Shown here: piece after piece, positions 54,333 through 64,000 of the stretch | Position numbering within the stretch: the stretch's first letter is position 1 | Layout: each line of letters starts with the position of its first letter | Assembly (NCBI RefSeq): GCF_030269925.1 | Contig: NC_085114.1 | Location: 10,434,001-10,498,000 of the forward strand | From: Bombyx mori | Lineage: Eukaryota > Arthropoda > Insecta > Lepidoptera > Bombycidae | Direction: 5' to 3' | DNA: 64,000 nt | Position numbers and translations under genes: made by a program | The notes under the pieces: model-generated | What the model was told of the DNA's origin: nothing | The model's database searches: none | Seen by the model: the letters and a program-made list of their open reading frames with translations, nothing else

Positions 54333-57300
54333 ATGGCAATGAATAGATTTATGCACCCTCGAAATATATATAAAACTCCACCGGACTTCATTCAATTGGC
54401 CAAAGATTTCTCAGAATTTTCAAAGATTACAAAAACTGTAAGTATATGTTTTCCGTTACTTTAACTACTACTCAGAGTCAATTACTAATCAGAGTCAAAA
54501 ATAAATTATTTTTGACTCTGATTAAAACGAGGTATACTTTGTTTTCTTTTAAACATTAATAATGAACTTATGATTTGATAAAGTAGTCAATAATTGACAT
54601 GTTTTTATTTTGGAATAATATGTTCCATGAAATAAAACGATCATCTTGTTTCAGGATGTTACGGGGAAGGTTACTATTGACTTCAAAGACCCTCAATCAC
54701 TGCGCGTATTAACTAAATGTTTGTTGAAAAAAGATTTTAACCTAGATGTGGAAATCCCATCAGATAGACTTGTACCCACACTTCCTTTAAGACTTAATTA
54801 TATTTTGTGGATAGAAGATATATTGGCTGCTGTTGAAATATTCACAGATGTAAAGGGTTTAGATATAGGTATATAAGTAAATTTAAGTCTATTCTGGCAA
54901 TTTATTTTTAAACATCATAATTTCATTAGATTCGTCTTCAATAGTACTGAAAAATTTAAACAAATTTATTAGGTGAAACTCGTGATTTTTTATTATTTTA
55001 ACACTATGTTTTTAATATTGCATGATGAGTTTTATATGTCACGCTTAGTCAAAATCTCATTCTGAGGTCTCTGAAAGTTCACTAGTAAGAACTAAAAAGA
55101 AGTTATTAATAAATTTACTATTAAAACCCACTGTATCCGATTTTCAGGTACAGGAGCTTGTGCCATTTATCCACTGCTGGCAGCTGTAAAAAACCAATGG
55201 CTTATGTATGGTACAGAAACTGATGCAAACAGTTTGAAAGTAGCACAAGAAAATATACAAAAAAATAATCTCCAGGACTTAATAAAATGTAAATAAGCTC
55301 TTTGGAATATGTTTAAAGCATACAATTAATTAACAAACACAACAGTATAACGACTTAAATAATGAGTAAGATTTTTTCATCATCAGGTCATTATAGAGCA
55401 TGCAATACACTTGATGGTTATTGGTTATGCTGACCCTAGTTGATTTTGTTAACTTATTTCTGATGTGAATTTGTCAATTACCATGAACAATTTGAAGAAC
55501 AACATCTTCTAATATACAAAATGTTTTTTTTTTTTTTTCAGTAAAAATAAACACCACAAGTTCTATAATTGATTATTTATTCACTGAAAATGAAACTGTA
55601 TACTATGATTTTTGTATGTGCAACCCACCATTTTATAGTACAATGATGGAATTATGGGAGTCTAGGAGCCCAGCAAGGTATGAGTTTAGAAATTACCATT
55701 ATATTACATAATAATATGTAGCTTATCAACGATGGGAAATTTATGTAAATTAAACATGAAGTTAATGAGAATTGCTAGCTAGAGAAACATGCTAGTTAGA
55801 ATTTATACTTATCATTATTAAAAAATAATAGGGGTTAAAGTATGAAATTGTTGTTTTATTGTAATAGGTACTTCGAATTAACATAGAACCTTTGTGATTT
55901 GATGATGAGATTTTTGAGTGAATGTTTTTTCAAATGGTAACTATGAGGTTCTACTTTTAAAAAATTTGCAACATTCCATTATCGACTTTCAGTTGTTTTT
56001 TTTATTCAGCTTAGACAAGACAGAAGGATACTTCGAAAATCCGAGTGATTTTTTAATATGAGCTCCGGCGTGGAAGTAACGCTGCAGAAACAGCTCGCAA
56101 TCTCAATGTTGGGACTGGAAAGGGCACTGCTAATGAACGCACCATGAGATTTTGGTTTAAACGCTTTCGTGATGGAAATTTAAATTTGAAGAACGAACCA
56201 TGTGGAAGACTGCACCCACACATTCACATGTGTTTCATTCACATAACAATGAATTGAAAAAGATGGTGGAAGCCGATCCGAGCCAAACTACCTAGGAATT
56301 AGCGGCAGAGTTTAACATTACCTTACCAACAATATTGACTCATTTATGTCAAATCAATAAAATAAAAAAAGATGAAAAATGGGTGCCTCGTGATTTGACT
56401 GATCCGCAGAAAGAAATGTGTGTGGAAACTTATGTTGCCTTGTTGAATCAATACAGGAATGAAGGAATATTAGATCGAATTGTGACATGTGATGAAAAGG
56501 GGATTCTTTAGGATAACCTTTAGCAAAAAATTCAATAGCTGACTTCAGGTCAAATGTCACAACAGTGTACTAAATCAAAGCTTACCAATAAAAAGATAAT
56601 GGTAACTATTTGGTTTTCTCAGCATGTTGTTATTCACTATAGCTTTCTCTGATCTGGTCGAGCAATAATGGCAGATGTCTACTGTGCCAAACTCTGAACA
56701 ATTATAGTAAAACAGCCCCGAATCATGAATCGATCTTCACCATTATTGCTCCATGACAACACGAGACCTCATACAGCACGAAAAATCGTTTTAACACTAC
56801 AGGAACTGCAATTGGAAAGCATTCGTCACCCTCCGTATTCGCCAGACCTTGCTCCAACGGACTACCATTTTTTTCGTGACTTGGACAATGTTCTATGTGA
56901 TAAAAGTTTTCCAGGAGGCAGTACAAAATGCTTTCACAGTTTGTAGAATCTAGATCACCAGAGTTCTATCGCAAAGGCATAAATGTCCTTCCTACTAGAT
57001 GGCAGCAATGTATAGATAATAATGGTAGATATTATGATTAAATAAATATGTTAAATGAAAATTTTTTTAATTAAAAATGAAAGAATTTCAAATTTTCAGT
57101 GAAAATCGACAATTTCATACTTTAAACTTTAATATGTATACACCTTTTGAGCATTAACAGTACATGATTAACAGTTAGCTAAAAAATAAAAATGATGCAG
57201 TATATATTATTCTTGCTGTATTTAGAAAATAATTTTACTTATATTACTTGTAGACCTCCTCCTAAAAATGGTTTCACTGGATCACCTCAAGAATTAATAA

Positions 57301-58714
57301 CTGAAGGTGGTGAATTAGAATTTTGTAGGAAACTTATTGCTGAGAGCAAAAAATATTGCTATAACATTTTGTAAGTATGTTTTTTTTTTGTAATCCGCAT
57401 TTCAAATTTTTGATTCTAGTGATTCTGGCACAGCATGTAAAAAAACTATAATTAATGCAGGTAGCATTTGTGAACTATCAAAACCTTCTGTTTTAATGCA
57501 ATTACTTTCTATGATAACATAGAATCTATGATACTTTGCTTACTAATTTTGTGTGTGTAAATTAACATTTTAACTGTCTCTATAGTTCTGATAAGGAAGT
57601 GTCAATATATTTTTACTGTAGCTGTTCCGAAATAATAAGAATTCACCATTCATTAGGATTTTTTTAATAAGTAGGTATGTACTGGTTTTCATGTAGGAAC
57701 TTTTTTGACAGAATCTTCACATCAATGATTGGTCACAAGTTTAATTTGGCTCAACTTATCGATGATTTGAAGTCAGATAATATTAATTATACACATACGG
57801 AGTTTTGTCAAGGACGAGTAACCAGATGGGGATTAGCTTGGACATTTCACGATTATGATCTACTGCAACTACGTACGTATTGTTTCGTGTTTGGTTTGAC
57901 ACCCCCACCGGTTTCTTTTCTTTGAAATTATAAAAGGAATAATCCATTTATACAAAAACAAACCTACAAATATAGGTAGCGGCTTGGCTGTGCCTTTGGC
58001 ATTTTTGATGTTCATGAATTACGGTGATCACTTGCCATCAGGCCGATTGTATGCTCGTCTACCCACAAGAACAATCCAAATTTTTTCAAAAAATCCATAC
58101 AATGCTATTATTTATATATGGAAACGTTTTTTTCAGTTCCCCCAAGAGATAAACCAAGAAAAAAGATTCAACCACTAGTTTTTCTTTTACCGGAACTTCC
58201 GAATTGTACATATGACTTAGCATCCGCTTCAAACAAAGTCAAAACCATTTTAGATAGATTAGGAATCGCTTATGAAGTTGTTGAAAAAAGAGGGAACACT
58301 ATAAAAATAGATATGGTAGCAAAAGTAAATACGTGGTCTAACCAACGAAGAAAAAGACGTCAAGAAAAAAGGATGCAAGAAGAAACGGACGTAAAGAAGA
58401 TGAAAAGTAATAATTTAGAATTAAATGATATGAAAAATGGTAGTTTTGAGATAACTGAAAATACTAGTTCACATGTACAAAGTAATGCAGAATTAGTTGT
58501 AAATAAGGTAATTGAAAAAAACAATGAAGACTCTAATGCAGTTAGAAGCACAGAATCAGAGCAAGAAGGATTATTAGGAATACAAGTACGTGCAGTTTTA
58601 AAAATATTCAAAAAAGATAATGAAATTCTGCTTGAAACAGAGTTCATCAATGGTACTTTAGGTAAAGAAGGATTGCATCAGATTGTACAGTTTATTAAAA
58701 ATAATTGGAAATAA
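54333..58714 (+). CDS. METTL16: RNA N6-adenosine methyltransferase METTL16
   Basis: METTL16 methylates A43 of U6 snRNA and hairpins of the MAT2A (SAM synthetase) mRNA. Exons: 54333-54437, 54655-54868, 55148-55288, 55542-55677, 57254-57370, 57697-57872, 58137-58714; phases agree, 488 residues. Landmarks: N-terminal MAMNRFMHPRNIYKTPPDF; FKDPQSLRVLTKCLL; PTLPLRLNYILWIED; SAM-binding DIGTGACAIYPLL; the catalytic NPPF at ~181-184 within DFCMCNPPF; PPPKNGFTGS with TEGGELEF; and YTHTEFCQGRVTRWGLAW. The last exon has RKKIQPLVFLLPEL, a lysine-rich linker, and a C-terminal LKIFKKDNEILLETEFINGT ... IVQFIKNNW that fits the second half of the vertebrate-conserved (VCR) RNA-binding region. All blocks follow human METTL16 order. 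The exon 6 acceptor (57696) was chosen over 57674 by alignment of RIFTSMIGHK. Intron 4 contains a mariner. AATAAA at 58881-58886. Confidence 0.95.
55831..57130 (+). mobile_element. mariner (DD34D) element in METTL16 intron 4, degraded
   Basis: The ends GTTAAAGTATGAAATTGTTG and, in complement, GTTTAAAGTATGAAATTGTC are inverted repeats ~1.3 kb apart, the usual mariner length. Between them are broken mariner transposase blocks: NERTMRFWFKRFRDGN, ELAAEFNITLPTI, WVPRDLTDPQ, ILDRIVTCDEK (first D), LLHDNTRPHTARK (second D) and YSPDLAPTDYHFF (third D). Stops at several places, so inactive. Confidence 0.85.
57972..58085 (+). mobile_element. CR1-like LINE tail in METTL16 intron 6
   Basis: TAGCGGCTTGGCTGTGCCTT ... 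GTATGCTCGTCTACCCACAA; diverged, ending 50 bp before exon 7. Confidence 0.75.
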
Positions 58715-59308
58715 ATTGGAATATTTCTTCTTAAACCTTAAACAATCAGTTGCTGTATGTAGTTCTCTAGCATGCATTACCGCCTTTTCTGGAAGTATTT
58801 ATAACCATTTTATTTATTCACCTTATAATGTAAATGTAATTTGTAATATCACTGAAACCATATTAAATATCATATCATAAAATAAAGAAAAATAATATAT
58901 ATATATATATATAACTACGGATATTATTTATTTATTTGTATGAAAGGGTCTGACTTTACTAAATAGTAGATTATTTAAAAAGAAACAAGATCAGAAAATG
59001 TGCTATGATTTACCTGATAAATGTGTTTAATGCGAGTTTTTAGTTCTCGATGGCGTAAAAGTTAACTGAAATGTGTATGCAGTTAAAACAGCGCTCCTAG
59101 CGACAAACGTAGGCAACTGACAAGAAATGAGAACCTATACTTACTATAGGGAGTTTTTTTTATAGTGTCACTTTATTTTTGAATTTACTTTTCGTTGACA
59201 GTGCGGTTGCGTATTTTAAGAGGCAATGAAAAATTAAAAATTTTTCAATTTCATGAAAAGCCAGAAAAGTATATAAAGAAGGTTTTTATTTTAAAACGGC
59301 CATGTACA
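58715..59308. other. METTL16-CMTR1 convergent 3' regions
   Basis: It contains the METTL16 AATAAA (58881), an (AT)n run (58890-58910), copy 3 of the unnamed repeat (59025-59125), and the CMTR1 minus-strand AATAAA (59290-59285), 19 nt past its stop. The two 3' UTRs may overlap or nearly meet. Confidence 0.6.
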
Positions 59309-62300
59309 TTATCTATCGATATTATGACCAATGTACTCTTCCAGTTGGGCTCTCGTGAGGCCGGAATGTTGTTGAGCATCGAGTATCGCACTAGCGGCTC
59401 CGTCCCAGGACCACATGAGGCGACTGCTGAATGTCTCTATCATGTCTAATCGTGCTTCTTCCAGAATGTAATATTCACTACGAGGTTTCCTATCTTTACC
59501 TATACTAAAATAGTATTTTAGACCACTTTTTTTCGATAGCTGCGATGACCAGGGCTCTGAAAGAGTAAACAAAAATTATACATAAAACCGACGATAAAAA
59601 TTTTTTATTAAGTTATCATTCAAGAAATTATTAGCATCATGACTAAGGTATGTATGTCGATGTCTGCCATAGGCTATATACATTTTGAACAATCACCTTT
59701 TATCTCTTTCAAGAAAAGCACAGATCCAACCACGTAAAACATTTCGTTTCTGCGCAATGGATCCGGCGCATCAATTGTAACGGCTCTCTTCACTCGCTTC
59801 ATAGCTCTGTATTCGAGATTGTTGACTACCGAAGCAAAGTGTTCCATCCCGAACATCTTCTTACATCTGACTTGAAGTACGTGAGCATCAAAGGGCTTAC
59901 TTAGGGCAGTGCAAAATATGTTGCATTGGTTTATCCTGAAAAATCATATCATTAGGTGTGTACCTGTTCAAATATTATAAGAAACTTCTAAAACCCTTGT
60001 GTTCCTGGAACACGCCTATTGGAAGTCTAAAGAAAGTAGAAAAATAAATAAACTAGGTATAAAATAGTAATAATGACTTATCGTTTTTGTAAATTAATAT
60101 TTCGTGAATAGTATTTACTCCGGTTTGCAGTTCACGTGCAACATTTTAATAGTTGTTGTAAAAAATGAAATGTTTGTAAAAATCCAAAATTGGGTGTTTG
60201 GTTACCTCGGAAACGAACAATTATTACAATTACAAGAAAATTGTGCTAAAATAAATATACTACATGAATCAACTATAGAATTATTTTGTCCGTGCAGTTT
60301 GGGTCATAAAACATAGCTCGGCTAGGGCGGTGAGCATGTTGCGCGGGCGCAACGCCATTATCGATAAAAAAAATGAGTATCGAAGGCAGGTACACGGCGG
60401 CGGGGTGGTACACGAAGGGTGATGAGACATTGTTAAGTTATGAGTCATTTGTTGTACCTACCTGCAAATTATAGTACGTCGAAGAGAAATGTGATTTTGT
60501 GCATTCGCTCTCTGAATCTCTGAATCTGCTTGCACAAGCAAGTGTTATTATCAATAATGTGTTAAAAATTTTCACTGAAATGAGAATGGATCTCGAAAAG
60601 TTACAAAGTGTTAATTTCTGCCGTTCTCGTTAACTTGCTGCGACGATATGTGGTGTAACGGTTCGATTAGTGATTTTTTCTTTCATTTTTATCACTAACC
60701 CACAAAATGACAAAACTAAATACACTATCGATAGCGTTTATCGACAACAATAATGCGCATTACTATGCCCGTCCATAAGACTCGTGAGTGAAAGAGAGCG
60801 AAATACTCGCTTCACCGCTCCGATTTTTTATGACCCAAACTGCACGGACAAAATAATTCTACTATAGATATTTGCTTAATTATTGTGCATATATTTATAT
60901 ATATAAGAACGCGATTAAATTCGCATGAATGTGCATGTGTGTGTATAATCAAATACTAACCTTTCATTCAAGGGGTATCCAGAGATATCAACTCCTCCCA
61001 ACATAAGTGCGTCCACAATATGTAAAGATTTGCTGTACATCTGATTGTTGCCTTGGCCACGATATTCTTTAACAATCTATAACAGCGAAAGTTAGCATTT
61101 TTATGGCTGTAATAATAATAAACCCCCAGGTTAGTGATAGTAAGAAAAGACGATATTACTATTTTCTCCAACATGGAATTTGATGTGAAGGCAACGATTG
61201 TGAGTGAGGCAGACCTTTTAAGATAAGGAGGCATATCGAACTTCATGAAATACTTTTGCAAAATTGTTGAAAACAAAATAAAACAGAATAGGGTTTATTT
61301 CTTCTTTTATATAAAAAAAAACTGTTTAAAAAAAATAGTTAACATAATTAAATATTTACTGATTGATTACGGTATTCTTAAATGTATTTTTTATATAATT
61401 AGTCTTCGCTCAGTGATCAAATTTCCACCTTAGAATCGAAGATATTAAAGATTCAGATTAGTTATATGTATTAAAATATCGCTTTTAATTTGTTATTGAC
61501 ATTTCATAAAAAAAACAATGGTTTGTTAATATGTTACATAATCGTGATGCAGACAAATACAAAACCAAACTAATAAAAAATCGTGGTAAACATCAAAAAT
61601 TAATGAATTGGAGTCCGATGTACCTGAGTACAAAGATTTCTTTTAGAATTTAGTATAGATAGATGAATAGGTAATGGCAACTCATTTAAAACATACTTCT
61701 CCGTAAACCAATGTTTTAGCTGGTAGTGTTATTTGCAAATCTAAAACGCTTCTCCATCCGCTTGATTCTAGTTGAAAAACTTGTTTTCCACCGCAACCTG
61801 TACATGAAATACAATCTAATAAGTTCGGAACACTACTTTAAATTGGTAAAGAAATTGTACAAAATTAATTTACCTATGAATATTTTTAAATCGGGACTAT
61901 TTTTACCGCCGCTCAGGAACATGAAGTGCCAGTCGTATACATTCTTGAAATTTGTCAAATCACCTTCCACCTCTATGTATTCAGGTTTCTTGTTTAATAT
62001 ATTCGTTTTGAAATTGAACAGACTGTGAGGATTGGGTGTTTTTAATGTGGACAAAATGTTTTTTAATGTTTCATCGGGATTGAGGCGTTTTGGTTGAGTT
62101 CTGACTTGATCTGGCAACTGTAACCGAAACGGATTCTTTATATTTATCCTCGCTCGTTAAAACCCAAATAACTTAGGGAAACTGTAAACTCATCATTTGT
62201 ACGGTCGAGAATTTGAAGCACTTACATTCCAGAGTTGCAAGCACTGTTCTTTCATTTCAGCTTGATAAATTTCTTTCAAAATTTTGTGTTTGCTAAATGC

Positions 62301-64000
62301 AGCTATCTTAAGTAAATTTTGTATTTGCCTTTCGCCGAGACTAAAAATAAGTTGGATCGGGTTAATTGAACAAAGTTCAGACAAATAAATTCAATATTGG
62401 AATATTACGACATCTAATTATTATACTAACATGCAGTTACTCTTGTAAACGTATTCGAAAAATTCAGTATCTTCCTGTATGATGTCAATAGGAACTAGTT
62501 CTAAAATATCAATATCACTGTTAGTACTGTTCCATAGGATCGAGTTCACAGTGTAAAGGTGATGTTCTGCTGACTCGGTCCATGACCTCTTCCACAGACA
62601 AATCAGGTACCTCTCAGAATTTGCAGGTCTGGAAGTCACTGGTTTATGAATACAAACTAAAACATAAACATATTCATTTATTAATGTACGCCAACATAGA
62701 CAACGGAAACCGCCAATAACATCAGAGAATTCATATTTAATTTATCTATCACACATGCTTTAAGTATATTACTAGTAAACTTTTTGTTTTCTTTAATTCA
62801 ATAAATTCATAATTTCTTTAACTTAAAAAAAAATCATGCATACACGCAATATAATAAGATACTCGCTTGAGTGACACGGTTCCCGAGGGGTTGTGCGATG
62901 TGGTTTTGGTACGATGGTTAAAATGTAGCTACATGACATCACTTGTTAAATTATTTCTATTTAATTCTTTTCAAAACCCGTTCATCACACTAAAATTTAA
63001 TGATCTATTGTGGCCGATCAGCTGACTGCCCTCTCCAAGAAAAATAGCTATCTACGTTAATAGTTAATATCGTGCGATTCTCTCGTACCCGCATATGTAC
63101 CTACATGTGCGGTTACACACATGTGACGTCACCAAATTCCCGACCCAAAGCTCAGGGACCGTCTCATTGAAGTGGCAATACAACGTTATTTTTAGTAAAT
63201 ACGAAACCCGAGCCCGGTTTTCTTTAACTTGGTACTTTTCAATAAAGTAGCAACGGCTACTGCTATAAATGGGTTGCACAAGTTACTAAAAATGTCGTAG
63301 GTTAGATTTTAATCTCTTAGCATCTATGTAGATGTTATTTATTTGGTCTCTAGCCCAAAAACAACATGGTTCAGTATTTTGTGGAGTCATAAACTCGTGA
63401 AGCAACCAACATTAATTATTGTTTCGTATTGGCGTAGAATGTTGCGGCGGAATATTTCGTTAGGTGACGTCAAGAACGTGTTTTGGAGGTCTTTTCGTTG
63501 GATTGAATTAGAATTAATAACTGATTATATACTGGTATTTCGTTGAGTAGTAATGAAATTTTTAAGCTGTCATAATAAGGGAACAATACGTGAATCATTT
63601 CAACCTTAGTGACACTCTATGAGTTTTCTTTATATTGAATTATTTTCGTATCGATTTTTCTTCTAAATACGTTGAGCTGTTCCGGTGTGAGCGGGGATGC
63701 ACATTAAAAATCATCTACTTTTGGGTATTCATGTAAAAATAACGTTGCACACAAAAATATATTGCAGTCATGTTTGTTAATTTGCTAGATATTATAATTT
63801 GTATACTTCCAGCAACATAAATTTAAAAGCATAATTTGCAATCCTAGGGCGCCAATGACGCCTGTTATGTAGCCATTTTTTTTTGGTCAAATAAAGGTTA
63901 CCTTTATCAAAACATCTGTACATAATGTAGATCAAGCCAATGCTAAACCGTGTGAAGACATCAAATAGTTTCACCACAAAATGGCCGCCGGTTCTCACGA
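59309..64000 (-). CDS. CMTR1: Cap-specific mRNA 2'-O-methyltransferase 1, C-terminal two-thirds
   Basis: CMTR1 methylates the 2'-O of the first transcribed nucleotide (cap 1) in the nucleus. Exons on the minus strand: 64000(partial)-63902, 62656-62431, 62340-62226, 62117-61874, 61797-61697, 61076-60961, 59935-59697, 59556-59309 (stop TAA). The first visible exon has [20 protein letters not shown]; its GGHF..K lysine is the catalytic K of the last part of the K-D-K-E RrmJ/FtsJ set. Then come [29 protein letters not shown], a guanylyltransferase-like domain ([57 protein letters not shown]) and a WW-like end [17 protein letters not shown]. These follow human CMTR1 in order. N-terminal exons with the G-patch and SAM motif lie right of the window. 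Intron between 61... and 59935 holds a TIR element. Confidence 0.93.
60274..60866. mobile_element. TIR element (MITE-like) in a CMTR1 intron
   Basis: The left end TATAGAATTATTTTGTCCGT followed by GCAGTTTGGGTCATAAAA reappears inverted at 60827-60866, with a 3 bp indel (TATAGTAGAATT). ~593 bp, no ORF of note, with a GC-rich patch near the left end. Superfamily unknown. Confidence 0.78.
62657..63901. other. CMTR1 intron, no feature seen
   Basis: AT-rich intron between the KLFD exon and the SRPANSERY exon. ORFs here (for example 63343-63546) show no family resemblance. Confidence 0.6.

Noticed and set aside
61726..62028. 100-codon plus-strand frame
   Set aside because: Antisense to two CMTR1 exons that match the family on the minus strand.

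Overview
This window is eukaryotic nuclear DNA from a lepidopteran insect, very probably the silkworm Bombyx mori or a close relative such as B. mandarina. The reasons are GT-AG introns in every recognisable gene, AT-rich non-coding DNA, and dense coverage by retroposons I recognise as silkworm-type. These include a tRNA-related Bm1-like SINE whose 3' half ends '...GTCCACCCATCTAAGCAATAAAA', jockey-clade LINE tails, a CR1-like LINE tail, RTE-like elements, mariner/maT, hAT, a gypsy-type LTR element and foldback elements. There is no prokaryotic operon structure.

Seven conserved protein genes can be reconstructed exon by exon, with reading phase kept across each junction I assigned. In order they are: the 3' end of condensin subunit NCAPD2 (+, 529-4195); NUDT9, an ADP-ribose pyrophosphatase (+, 11165-13075); XPO6, exportin-6 (-, 39597-16461, 21 coding exons); SLBP, the histone mRNA stem-loop binding protein (+, 43587-46884); HMG20A, an HMG-box chromatin protein (-, 50569-47118); METTL16, the U6/MAT2A m6A methyltransferase (+, 54333-58714); and the 3' part of CMTR1, the cap-1 2'-O-methyltransferase (-, 64000-59309, running off the right edge). 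After NCAPD2 the genes pair tail to tail: NUDT9/XPO6, SLBP/HMG20A (233 bp between stop codons) and METTL16/CMTR1 (594 bp). XPO6/SLBP and HMG20A/METTL16 are head to head with repeat-filled 4 kb spacers. Four products act on RNA or RNP (nuclear export, histone pre-mRNA processing, U6 methylation, cap methylation). I read this as proximity, not a pathway.

The spaces between exons are largely transposable elements, many nested, and several can be dated against each other by target-site duplications (TSDs). 4.2-11.1 kb and 13.1-16.4 kb are repeat fields around NUDT9, which lies between two inverted copies of a ~760 bp terminal-inverted-repeat element. XPO6 intron 17 holds the most interesting structure: a gypsy-type LTR split by a ~3 kb insertion flanked by the 8 bp repeat CTTGTATA. 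That insertion is itself split by a hAT element and a jockey LINE. Its right terminus (TTAAGTGTATAATCTATG) recurs elsewhere as inserts of only 19-28 bp, three of them flanked by their own 8-10 bp direct repeats. SLBP intron 2 holds a three-level nest.

Family assignments rest on remembered protein families and on repeat sequence compared by eye. No database search was run, and splice sites are inferred from GT/AG, phase and homology.
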